Part shown: piece by piece, positions 40,916 through 51,400 of the stretch
Position numbering within the stretch: position 1 is the first letter of the stretch
Layout of the letters: each line of letters starts with the position of its first letter
Source: Hippopus hippopus
Lineage: Eukaryota > Mollusca > Bivalvia > Cardiida > Cardiidae
Assembly: GCA_946811185.2 (NCBI GenBank)
Contig: OX328109.1
Span: 34,022,129-34,086,128 of the forward strand
Reading direction: 5' to 3'
Length of the DNA stretch: 64,000 bases
The notes under the pieces: generated by a model
The model's database searches: none
What the model saw: the letters and a program-made list of their open reading frames with translations, nothing else
Told to the model about the DNA's origin: nothing
Position numbers and translations under genes: made by a program

Positions 40916-41097
40916 TTTTTTCTTTAATCCCCCATTTGAAAGTCCGTCCTATGGACTGTATGGTAAATGCTGATGAGCGGGATCAGTCATCAAGCATGTA
41001 CTTTGTGGGATCTGACCTGAATCTATACTTTACATGCTGTCGTCCACTTTTGTACAGAACAGGTATAAATGAGAAAATTTTAACTGAAATACGGCAT

Positions 41098-41312
41098 TTA
41101 ACTCTATACCTACTAAATAAGTTGAATGCAGTTATCAAGCCTATAGTAAAAACCCGAATAATGCTCTTTCAAAACCTAGTTTTTCGATAAAAAATATCTC
41201 CTTAGCGGACAGTGAAGATCCAAGATCAGACAGCACGTTCTGTGCAGACTGATCTTTGATCTACACTGTCTGTAAAATGTCAGTGAATCGCGCTTACCAA
41301 CCTAAGGGTTAA
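41098..41312 (-). mobile_element. family B MITE, full length
   Basis: TTAA 41098-41101 and 41309-41312; hairpin GACAGTGAAGATCCAAGATC / GATCTTTGATCTACACTGTC. Confidence 0.92.
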
Positions 41313-41488
41313 TCTTGAAGTCAATGAAGAAGTTTTTCGGACGTCTGCGCTCAATCAGACAAAAAAGTGGAGAAACAAGACAACTGGAATTCCTTTGCTT
41401 CTTCTTGTTTTTAGCCATTGAGTCTCGCTTCTTGCTTCTTGTCTCACAAAACACAGGGAATGAAGATCAAAGACCAGGGTCTGTATTC

Positions 41489-41640
41489 ACCAACCATTTT
41501 CTAAATTTGAAAGTAACACAACTTCTAATTGGCTAAACCAAACGGTTTAGCCAATCAGAAGTTGTGTTACTTTCAAAATCTAGAAAATTCTGGAGAATAA
41601 GACTAAGAATGTTCTTTAATGGTTGTTGAATGCGGACCCA
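41489..41640. repeat. foldback repeat (family F), copy 1
   Basis: TTGAAAGTAACACAACTTCT...TTGGCTAAACC / GGTTTAGCCAATCAGAAGTT...; flanked by ACCAACCATTTTCT / AATGGTTGTTGAATGC. Confidence 0.88.
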
Positions 41641-41986
41641 GACCACACCTTTCATTTAGTCTGATCCATATCTACACTATTAACATTTAAGAGAAGCCTC
41701 ACGGATCGGCATATGTATACAAAGTTGAGAGGCCAAATAATGAGGTTATCTTTTGTTGACATTTCATGTCTAACACGACATTAAAAGCACAATAACTATT
41801 TGTCGCCAGCTTTCTGCTGAGCTTTTGTTAACCTTGACCTACATTGGTGACCACTGGTGCAAGAAGACGATGAGCAGAAACTTTTTTGGTTACTTAAAAT
41901 AGAAGCCGTCACTTAAAAGGGAGAAAAAAAGAAAATGTCCTTATTTGGTGGGTATTCAGTCGTATCGTAGTTAAAAGAACGACGCT

Positions 41987-42390
41987 TAACTACTTACCAG
42001 ACGGTAAAATTTTAGATTAATTTTAAACCAATACCAAACCATCCCGAGTTTTAACGTCCCTGACAGAGAAGGCTTTTGAAAACATTGTGTCAAAAGGAGA
42101 AAATGCTGGAAACCAGCATTTTCTCCTTTTCCCACATTGTTTTCTATCTTTCAAAGGAGGAATTTCAGTTTCTTTGTCACATTTAATCTGTCATCTGCAG
42201 ACGCTTTCGATCTTGACCAGTCTAAAATTTTGTCGTTTGATAAGAGTTTAAATCTTTACCAAATGAGGAAACTGTAGACATGTCCAAATCGAAAGCATTT
42301 GCAGACTACAATTAAATGTGACTCAAAAGATGAAACTTGTCTTCGTTAGAGTAGAAAACATTGTGGGAAAAGGAGAAAATGCTGGTCTCT
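41987..42390. mobile_element. family A MITE cluster sharing TTAA
   Basis: Left-end scrap 41987-42021, full reverse copy about 42023-42251, then forward half 42248-42390 that stops exactly at the hairpin apex. Confidence 0.82.
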
Positions 42391-42760
42391 AGAGCGTAGA
42401 GAATCTATTTATAGTCTTTAATTTTTTGTACTTAGCTTTGACCTGGTGATCTACTTTCTGACACGAAGTGACCCACTTTCAGGCTTGCAAAAGTTAACAA
42501 GACAAATATTCTCACCAAGTTTCATCGATAATTGAACTGAATATGCAGCCTAAGATTGTTTAAGTTTCATTAAAACTATGGCCTCCTGAGTAAACACATA
42601 CTTTTTTCTACGATTAAGACCCTTAATAACCCGTTCTTTCTCCTAAATCATCGAAATGAACAGCCTTGTTAAGATTCATGAGAATCGGACAGAAAGTGTT
42701 GTCTCCAAAGTGTACACGATTGTCTTTTAAACTTGACATTGTGGTCTACCTTTTGTCCAA
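42391..42760 (+). repeat. degenerate P4-type core repeats
   Basis: CACCAAGTTTCATCGATAAT and TGACCTGGTGATCTACTTTC match P4 core motifs; no recognisable ends. Confidence 0.6.
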
Positions 42761-43047
42761 TAGTCGAAAAAATGGTTGGAACAAGACATGTGAAAAAAGT
42801 TACCAGTATAAAGTAGTACCTAATGTTGAACTTGCTCTCGTCTCACACACCAAAGCCCTTATTCCAAGCCGTGGACGCCTTGATAAGTAACAAGCACTGC
42901 TTGTTATGTAGGTATCGCAAGTTAGAGTCCCAACTCTGTCAACCTCTTTTCGAGGATCTATTGTATTGGTTTAGATAGTGTCCATTCCTGTCTCTTTGCT
43001 GTCATTATGTCGACGATATCATTTCGATGAGTAATATGTGACGTCCC

Positions 43048-43260
43048 GATTACCCCATAGACTGCTAAGCGTAACCCACTGACCTTTTGCGGACAGCGTA
43101 GATCAAGATCAGACTGCACAGAACTTGCAGTCTGATCTTGGATCTACACTGTCCGATAAGGAGATATCTTTCCACCAAAATTACCTTTGAAATAGGAAAA
43201 TTTGTGTTTTTATCATCGGCTTGAAAAATTCATTCCATTTATTTGGCAGGATAACGGTTA
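43048..43260 (+). mobile_element. family B MITE, full length
   Basis: Hairpin GACAGCGTAGATCAAGATCA / TGATCTTGGATCTACACTGTC; ends GCTAAGCGTAACCC and GGATAACGGTTAG. Confidence 0.85.
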
Positions 43261-43335
43261 GTGACGCTCCAGAAACGCTTGGTCAGTCCACTGGCCGCCG
43301 TGATATACCTGCAATACCATTGAAACGGCTACATA
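43258..43335 (+). mobile_element. SINE 3' fragment
   Basis: CCACTGGCCGCCGTGATATA matches the tail of the SINE at 43990. Confidence 0.55.
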
Positions 43336-43570
43336 CACCGTACAAACAAAAGGACACAAATGAACGAAAATAATAACTCACCCTTGTACAATACGCTCCT
43401 ATCGTCCCAACACAAATGATATCATTGACCAACATAAAATTTATTGTGCGACGACAACGATATTTGAGCAAAGAATAATTCGTTTAATTTTGACACTTAT
43501 ACGAGGTTTAGCCACATCACTTCAATTCACGCACCATGACGTTCAATTATCATTTACTCCCCTTCATTTT

Positions 43571-43930
43571 GTCGACCCTTTAACAGACGACAACACTTCA
43601 GACTTGTCCCATTGCATAATTGAAAGCATTTGCAGACGACAAATTCAGTGTGACTCAACTGGATTTGTCTTCGAAAGGTTAGAAAACATTGTGGAAAAAG
43701 AATAAAATATGAGACACAAGCGTTTTCTCCTTTTTCCCTACATTTTTTTTTTCAAACATTTTCTCTCTCAGTCATTAAAACTCGAGATTAAGATGTTAGA
43801 CATATCATAACTCGTTTCCGCCTGTTTACGAATTTTCCGTCTTGCAGCTAACTGTCAAAACATTGTGTCAGAAGAAGAAATTGCTTTGAACGAGCAGTTT
43901 CTTCTTTTGCCACCATGTTTTTATTTATAT
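43571..43930 (+). mobile_element. family A MITE plus a second hairpin
   Basis: 43571-43796 is a near-full copy with eroded hairpin; 43854-43930 is an isolated hairpin AAATTGCTTTGAACGAGCAGTTT with a compensated apex. Confidence 0.72.
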
Positions 43931-43989
43931 TCATGCTATTTTCTTTCCCACATTTGATAAGTTGTTCTCGAAGTCGTCTGCTGTAAATT

Positions 43990-44299
43990 GCCGAGCTGCG
44001 GTAGCTCAGTCGGTAGTGTACAAGACTTTAAAATAGGGGGTTGTTCGTTCGATCCCCGGCTCGGCCAATCGCTTTCTGAGGATTAATAATAATTATTGCG
44101 ACAGGATTCATTCCTCTCTCACCATTGTTTCGACGATGGTTATGTGGGAAAGCAGTCAGTGGGTTGGAAAGAATATTGTGCGGAGTACTGACTAAAAAAA
44201 AAAAAAAAAACTCCAGGAAAGCAAGGATAGGTGCACTGGCCGCCGCGGTATAACTGAAATAATATTGCAAACGGCGTTTAACACCATACTATCAGTCAA
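43990..44299 (+). mobile_element. tRNA-derived SINE with 13-bp target duplication
   Basis: Head has A box GGTAGCTCAGTCGGTAG and B box GTTCGATCCCCGGCTCG; body ends AAACGGCGTTTAACACCATA. TCTGCTGTAAATT flanks it on both sides (43977-43989, 44300-44312). Confidence 0.92.
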
Positions 44300-44332
44300 T
44301 CTGCTGTAAATTTGCTTCAGGTTCTTAAATGC

Positions 44333-44556
44333 CTGATTAGTTTTTTACGCCGCTTTCAACAATTTTTCAGTCATATCACGGCGGCAGCTCACATATATAT
44401 GTATTTCTTGGGTCCCGCTAGTACTAGGGTGGAGCCCTGAAGTGTCTTGGCCTACTCCAACGGGTGGCCCGTTGGATCCAGTGAGCCTCGATACCGGGGC
44501 CTCCAGGTCACGAGCCCTACACTTTACCACGGAGCCACGCAGGACCCCGTGTTTCA
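44333..44556 (-). mobile_element. tRNA-derived SINE, second head type
   Basis: Minus-strand head GGTCCTGCGTGGCTCCGTGG with B box GGTATCGAGGCTC; shares its 3' tail (GCGGCGTAAA) type with the SINE next to it. Imperfect flanking repeat AAATGC.TGA. Confidence 0.85.
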
Positions 44557-44586
44557 AAATGCATTGAGTAATTGTTTGTATGGTGT

Positions 44587-44816
44587 TTAAGCCTTTCCCA
44601 AACGATCCAAAGTCTTAACGATCTCAGGGAGAGGTAGACTTTTGAAAACATAATGGGAAAAGGAGAAAATGCTGGTAACCAGCATTTTCTCCTTTTCCCA
44701 CAATATTTTCTACCCTTTCAAGGGCAAATAATATCTTTTGTGCCATATCTGATTCGTCGTCTGCAAATACTTTCAGTTTGGACAAGTCTAAGAATTTGTC
44801 GTTTGGTAAGCTGTTA
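44587..44816 (-). mobile_element. family A MITE, full length
   Basis: TTAA 44587-44590, GCCTTTCCCAAACGATCC start, full hairpin. Confidence 0.9.
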
Positions 44817-44849
44817 CGAGTGGCTAAGATGATTACAAATTGTCTTGGA

Positions 44850-44905
44850 AAGTGTAGGAAATCGATAAAATGCTGCTTATCAGCCTTTTCTCCACCATCA
44901 TGGCT
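44850..44905 (+). mobile_element. isolated family A hairpin variant
   Basis: GTAGGAAATCGATAAAATGC... with apex GCTGCTTATCAGC; same variant at 46480-46565. Confidence 0.55.
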
Positions 44906-44946
44906 AGCTTTACAATGGAAATCAAACCTGGTAACTGCTACTTGAC

Positions 44947-45219
44947 CGCTATATGGCTTGCAACACGCGAAAAGGGGCATCCGGACATTTGCGTAAAGTG
45001 TCGTCTCGGATCAGCCTGCGCAGTCCACGCAGGCTAATCCGAGATGGCACTTTACGACTACATTAGATTTTGTGCTATAGTAGACTTGCGCAAAACAGAA
45101 AAATACATAAAAACGGAAAGTGTCGTTTCGGATTAGCCTACGCGGACTGCGCAGGCTGATCCGAGACGACACTTTACGCAAATGTCCGAAGGCCCCTTTT
45201 CGCATGTTGCAGGCCATTA
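44947..45219. mobile_element. family D MITE with nested hairpins
   Basis: TIRs GGCTTGCAACACGCGAAAAG and CTTTTCGCATGTTGCAGGCC, then TTTGCGTAAAGTGTCGTCTC. Each side contains its own CGGATCAGCCTGCGCAG / GCAGGCTAATCCG hairpin. Confidence 0.92.
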
Positions 45220-45299
45220 TTATAAGCCTATTAAAGTCCCAGTTTGATCCCTTTATCCCGTAAAAGCTTTCTTTCCGCGGAATTCCTGACTATAAATCC

Positions 45300-45440
45300 A
45301 ACACCTTATCTCTCATGCCGCTAAGCACGACAAATGGACCTTTTGCAGACACTACGACAGTGTAGATCAAGATCAAACTGCACAGAAGTTGAACATGCAG
45401 TCTGATCTTGGATCTACACTATCCGACGAAGGGCAAATGT
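45300..45440 (+). mobile_element. family B MITE, partial
   Basis: Hairpin GACAGTGTAGATCAAGATCA / TGATCTTGGATCTACACTATC with longer loop. Confidence 0.75.
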
Positions 45441-45746
45441 TGAAAAATTGGAAACAACCTGCATCCATAAATCTATATTTAGCTCTTCAACGTTTTATTA
45501 CAGTGCCAAAAGTTCATGTCACCTCTCGCTCACATAGGGTCCCATGACGATACGAGCAGCATGTAACAAAGAAGAGTTACCTTTAAATCGTTTTACCTTT
45601 ATACGAGTATTAGTTGTCGTAAAACAGGAAAACGTTATCGCTTCGGGGTTATAATATGTAAAATTGATGCAGATAAATAAATTTTCGGTACAGCATTCAC
45701 TAAATCGTTTCCCGTCTGACAAGGTACGCAACCTGTATTATATTTT

Positions 45747-45957
45747 GTGAGTATACCAGTTCGAGTTACCGTTCTTGTGCAGTTCCGAGAATAAAGTAAA
45801 AATAGCGCCCAAGGGTAAACAAAACGGGTGTTAAAATGCATTTAGATTATTGTGAGTATACCAGTTAGAGTTACCGTTCTTGTGCACAGTTCCGCGAATA
45901 AAGTAAAAATAGCGCCCAATGGTAAACAAAACGGGTGTCAAAATGCATTTAGATTTC
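45747..45957 (+). repeat. 105-bp tandem duplication
   Basis: GTGAGTATACCAGTT at 45747 and 45852 begins two copies that match nearly throughout. Confidence 0.95.
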
Positions 45958-46262
45958 AATCATACCATCCAAAGTATAGAAATTATTGTGAAGATAACAA
46001 TGTTATTGTAAGGTTGGTCCAAAGGTTAGTCGTTGACAGGAAAGTTAATTTCAAAACTAGGTTGAAACCTGCCATGTCACTCTATCTTTTGTTTACATTT
46101 TGCCTAATGTTAAAATTCATTTTTCTGCCAGCGACTTACACTTGCACTCACCGTCCTACAACAGATTATCATCTTCACAATATTTTCCATACTTTTAAAT
46201 GGTATGATTTTTAAATGCATTTTAACACCTGCTTTGATTGTTTGGCCACTATTGGGCCTTTA
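45852..46262. repeat. foldback family E, third copy
   Basis: GTGTCAAAATGCATTTAGAT ... AAATGCATTTTAACACCTGC arms; its left tip was duplicated in tandem (45747-45957). Confidence 0.8.
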
Positions 46263-46479
46263 AGTCATCTCTCTTTTTGAGCTGAACCCAGATTTAATTG
46301 CATACCCGTACACTATACCCGCACAGTGTTGATCAGAGTCAGACCCATTTAAAAAAAAACAGCTGATGAAAACATGGTATCAGGTGAAAATACTGGTTTA
46401 AATGTTTGGAAAGCCTTTAGATTTACCTACAAAGTGGAGCTAACGCTGGCTACCCTTTACTTTTATGTTGCTTAAAGAA

Positions 46480-46565
46480 TAAAATTTGCCTTGGAGAGTG
46501 TAAAAACATTGTAGAAAATCGATGAAATGCTGCTCATCAGCATTTCTTTTCCCACAATTTAATGA
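46480..46565 (+). mobile_element. isolated family A hairpin variant
   Basis: GTAGAAAATCGATGAAATGC with apex GCTGCTCATCAGC. Confidence 0.55.
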
Positions 46566-46587
46566 CAGCTTTTTTCCAAACGTGCCG

Positions 46588-46849
46588 TTAACTCTTTTTT
46601 TAAAATAAACCGCCAATTTTGGACTTGTCGAATGTCAATGCGTTTGCAGACGATATATCAAACGAGGCTCAATTGATATGAAAAGTATTTTTCAAAAGGA
46701 GAGGTATTATAGTGAGAACAGGAGAAAATCCTGGTTATCATTTCGTCCTTTTCAAATAATCTTTTCAAAAGTCTCTTTCTCTAGGTCATTAAAACTCAGG
46801 ATCGTGTGAAAAAAGGTGAAAAACATCGGACTATTCGGTAAAAGATTAA
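46588..46849 (+). mobile_element. family A MITE, diverged, duplicated right end
   Basis: TTAA 46588-46591; two successive right termini, GTGTGAAAAAAGG and TTCGGTAAAAGATTAA. Confidence 0.72.
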
Positions 46850-46979
46850 TTTGCGCAAGTCTGGGGGGCTCGACAATGCCTTACCAAAGGGCACTCACAT
46901 GACTAGCGCTGCTCGCGGGGGATGAAAGTTTGAATTCCTTGCAATAAATCCAACGCCTTACACCACTGAGCAATAGGAG

Positions 46980-47092
46980 GCAGATGTTGAAAACATGGAG
47001 ACAAACTGCGTTACCAGCATTTTTCCACAACGCTTTCAAAAAGGTTCTTTCTCATGATGCTTAAAACTCGGGATTGTGCGATATAGGGTTAA
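46980..47092 (+). mobile_element. family A MITE, right half
   Basis: Shortened hairpin and GTGCGATATAGGGTTAA end. Confidence 0.7.
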
Positions 47093-47224
47093 CTGTTTCT
47101 AAATTTCGAATATATTTCACGTATTTTACTGTTGCCAGTGGATCTATCCTGTACCAGAACTAAGCAAAACATTCTGTCCACCACCCATCCTCTTAAACAT
47201 AATGTACAGGTTTATGAAAACAGT

Positions 47225-47535
47225 AATTGATTGATTGTAGGGTGTTTAACGCCATCTTCAACGTTATTTCAGTTATATCGTGGTGGCCAGTGCACCTATC
47301 CATGCTTTCCTGGAATCTTTTACCAGTACTCCACACACTATTCTTTTCAAGCCACTAGCTGCTTTCCCACATAACTATCGCCGAAGCAATGACCAGCGGT
47401 AAGAGAGGAATGAATCCTGTCGCAATGACTATTATCAATCCTTGGAAAAAAATTAGCCGAGCCGGGGATTGAACCAGCGACCCCTGTTCACAAGTCTTGT
47501 GCGCTACCGACTGAGCTTACGGGGCTCAGCTATGA
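47225..47535 (-). mobile_element. tRNA-derived SINE, full length
   Basis: Minus-strand head with A box GTAAGCTCAGTCGGTAGCG and B box GGTTCAATCCCCGGC; same body as 43990. Confidence 0.88.
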
Positions 47536-47747
47536 CAAAATTGTTGGAACAATGAAAGAGGAATAAAACCGGACTTACTGACAATCATTTATTTTGGTCC
47601 AGCCTTGGATTCAAACTTGCAACTCCTCCTTTACATAACCCTGCATGATACCAGTAATAGCTGTGTGACCAGCATTTGGTACTTACGTTGCAAGCTACAA
47701 TAGTCATCATCCTTGTAAGGTGAAACAAGGGATCCATATGCAGGTTT

Positions 47748-48277
47748 CAACGCTCGGCTGAAGTTGCTTTAAGAATTAGATTGAGTTTTAGCACGAGAGC
47801 CAAGCTGAAAAAGGGGCATAACCGTGTAAAATTATCCGGAGTGGTCATCCGTTCTTGATGCATGGGTTTGGCTTTGGACAGTTAGCAACTTAAAAACTAG
47901 TCCGCATTTGAAGTACTGATTGACTGAATGGTGTTTTACGCCGTCTGCGACATTATTTCAGTCATACCACGGCGACAGCTCACATATTCATGCGATTCAT
48001 GGGTTTCACCAGAACTAGGCTAGAGCTCTGAAGTGTCTTGCCGAACGACACTCCCACGAAAAACCAAGTGGATCCAGTGAGGCTCGAACCTAGGATCTCC
48101 AGGTCACGAGTCCTACACTTAACCACTGAGCAACGCAGGAACCCAACCGAATTTGAAGTAAATATTTTCAATAATGACAACAATATTACAATGTGTCAGT
48201 TTTTGCATGTCGACGAAGACGACGACAGGGCTATGACAATACCTTGCCGTTTTCTTCAAAAATAGCCAAGCAAAAAA
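47748..48277 (+). mobile_element. P6-type element split by a SINE
   Basis: Left part 47748-47915 (CAACGCTCGGCTGAAGTTGC), right part 48151-48277 ending CAGGGCTATGACAATACCTT and AGCCAAGCAAAAAA. Confidence 0.8.
47916..48150 (-). mobile_element. tRNA-derived SINE with perfect 10-bp target duplication
   Basis: ATTTGAAGTA at 47906-47915 and 48151-48160. Minus-strand head has A box TTGCTCAGTGGTTAAGTG and B box GGTTCGAGCC. Confidence 0.95.
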
Positions 48278-48309
48278 AAAAACCACAACATTTTCAACAG
48301 TTTTTTTCC

Positions 48310-48315
48310 TTTATT
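48310..48315 (-). promoter_or_regulatory. RPL6 polyadenylation signal AATAAA
   Basis: AATAAA on the minus strand 12 bp after the RPL6 stop codon. The short 3' UTR this implies is typical of ribosomal protein genes. No other candidate is closer. Confidence 0.6.
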
Positions 48316-48326
48316 AATGCAGACAT

Positions 48327-48488
48327 TTAGAATTGCATTTGATGAGGGTATTGTTTTTTACCCAAACTGAACAGGTTCCTTAAATATTTCGCCAACAGGG
48401 TCTTTTCTGGATGTTTCTGTATGGCTTCTAACAGCTGCTTATCTACGTTGATCTGGTCTTCTTTACGCTCATCTGACACGGAGTATGT
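48327..48488 (-). CDS. RPL6: RPL6 coding exon 5 (terminal)
   Basis: 53 codons plus TAA. Encodes [20 protein letters not shown] then ends [12 protein letters not shown]. Acceptor GTATTTTCAG. Confidence 0.96.
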   Translation of the reverse strand, partial: TYSVSDERKEDQINVDKQLLEAIQKHPEKTLLAKYLRNLFSLGKKQYPHQMQF

Positions 48489-51400
48489 CTGAAAATACAA
48501 AATATATGGCTCTATATGGCTGAAAGTTAAACTAACACCATTTGAAAAATCTTGGGCGTTTTTCAATACTTTCATAACTGAATGCAACAAATAGCTTTGG
48601 CAGATGGTGTAGATCATGATCAGACTGCACATTGTGTGCAGTCTGATCTTGAATCAACACCATCTGCTTCTTCATTTAAAACTATGCTCATTTTTTTTTT
48701 AATGTCTACGACCCCTAAATCATCGGTAAATCTCGTGTAATATCGACGTTTTCATAAAGGCTATTCGACCGATCTCGGCAGCTCTGTCTTTTAATATGAG
48801 AGTAGACTCACTAACTCATCTGTAAATATCGTGTAACATCGATGTTTTCATGAAGGCTATTTGGCCAATCTCGGCAGCTTTCGTCTTTTAATATGAGAGT
48901 TAGAGGCTGTAGACCTTAAATCACAGTAGAATTGTTTGGTGATTTCAAACTATCAAAATCCTGAATACATCTATTTTGCAGTGAATAAGATTATGTGAAC
49001 AATCAGATATACTGACCAGTAGTTTCCGTATTGACTCTTTATCAGACGAAAAAAAAATTTAGACTTGTCTGTATTGACAGTCTTTACCCGTATCAAGTTA
49101 AATGAGTAAAAAATTATGTGGTTTGTGAAAGCTGGTGACCAACATTTTCTCCATTTCCCATAATGATTTCAAAAGTCTTCTCTCTCAGGGTTGTTAGAAC
49201 TCAAACTATGTGGTAAAGGGCTAAGCTAGATTCCACAATAGAGCTTACTTTATAAATCTAACCCTTGCAGCTAGCTACATGTATAAGCAACTTCAATTTC
49301 ATTCTTAGATAGTGTGGATCAAGATCAGGCTGCATAGAACTAGCAAATCAAATCTTCGATTTAATCTCTGGAGTATTTGAAACATTGAAGTCTTATCAAG
49401 ATACATCCATTTTGTCCATTTAGCCAACAAAAGAATAACTCTTACATAGTGCCATCTTCAAATGAAGGGACACTAAGCGCCATCCATTGTTGAGTGATTG
49501 TTTGTCAATGTCTTTAACACCATCTTCAACATTATTTTAGGTGTATCCCAGCGATATCTCAGTTGCGAAAGCACCTATCCATGCTTTACAAGATTTTTTT
49601 GTCATACTAGTGCTTCACACAAATTTCTTTCCAAACATGGCTGCTTTCCCACATAATCACTGTTGAAACAATGATCAGGTGTGAGAAAGTAATGAATCCT
49701 GTCTCCATGAATCCCATCTCAATGACTATCATCAATCCTCTTAATCCTTTACTAAACGACAAATTTTTGGACTCAACCAAATTTAAAGCATTTGCAGACA
49801 ACAAAATAGATGTAGCTCGAATGATGTTTTTGTCTTTGATAGGATAGAAAACATTGTGGGAAATGGAGAAAATGCTGGTTACCAGCATTTTCTCCTTTTC
49901 CCACAATGTTTTCCAAAGGCCTGTTCCTCAAGGTCGTTAAAACTTGGGATTGTGTGGTAAAGAGTTAAAAATATTTCCTTGGCTTGAGTTTTGAACATGC
50001 CACCATGGTTTCAAGTCCTGTACACTACCCACCACACTAATCATAAGTGTCTGCATGTTGTCCTCCAGCGAACCAATGCAACTTGTACAGTTTGCATTGG
50101 ATTAGTGAAGACTTTCCTATAGCTAGAGTCACAACAGTCTTTGTAGAAATAAGACCAAAGAGTTTCTCCAGCAATTACCTAACCCTTCAGCTGCATTGGG
50201 GAAAACAAGGGCTTTCATGGATGGCAAAGATCAAGATCAGAATACACAGATCATGCATTCTGATCTTGGATCTACACTGTCTACTTGGTTGAAAATTTGA
50301 AATAAAATTTACAATGGCAGGTAAGTTAAGCCTGTGAAGACACTGGCAAATTCACAGAGAAAAATTTCATATGAATGCATGAAGGAATTTTGCTTTGTAC
50401 CTCCTTCTTTGTCTCAAAGATGTCACCTTCACGCTGCTTGGGTTTCCTTAACTTCTTACGACGGAAATATTCATCATTCAATCGTTCTGGCAGCTTCACT
50501 CCACTGATGTCTATCTTTGTTTTTGTGGCAATCACATAGATTTGGTTGACACGCCTTAATGGACATCCATTGAAGAGGTATGGGCCTACAAGAGAACAAT
50601 GAATGAATGAATGAATGAATGAATGGAAGTTTATGGCCTTTTGAGATCAAATGTAATTTTCTACGCACTTAAAATGTATGCGGTGCAATGTATGTATACA
50701 AGACAACAAAAATGTTACATTAACTCATTGACCACTTTGATGAAATAAAACGAATTTTACGCTGGAAGACAAAAATCCTTTGTGGTAATTTTAAGGCTGT
50801 TTTGACCAGACTGGATGTTGTATGCAGTGAATGAATGGGTAGTTTTTCATGGCCCGTCAGTGGCTAAGGTCATATTGGGTGCATTTACAAACTTGACCAT
50901 TAACATATATATTAAATAATACTGTGAAACATTTGAAACTCATGTTGAAAACAGTAACAATGAGGTAGCAACATTGTTGTATGCAGTGTGGTCATTAATC
51001 TTCACCCTTTGGTATGTGATCTTATGTTGCTCTTTCCAGATTTTCCGAAGCTTTCTTATTCAAGGTTGTGAAAACATGTGTGTTTGCAATCATCACCTGT
51101 TCTCAAGAATGTTTGTAATCTGATTCTCGAGAACTTTTAAATTTGAAAGTAACAAACTTCTGTTTGGCTAAACCATGTGGTTTAGCCAATGAGAAGTTGT
51201 GTTACTTTCAAATTTAGAAAATCTTAGAGAATTACACAAAGAACATTCTGAAAAATGGTTAGTGGATACAGACCCTGCTTGTTCTGTATAAAGTTAACTA
51301 CATGTACAAAGCACTCCAACTGAGTCACAAGCTACCATATCATGTTTCAGTGATTGGAGACATGGCAGAGGCAAGAATATCTCTACCAGCACTATGACAC

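Noticed and set aside
43994..44066. Functional tRNA gene
   Set aside because: A and B boxes exist but the cloverleaf stems do not close, and it is the head of a SINE with target duplication. The same holds for 47455-47527 and 60303-60380.
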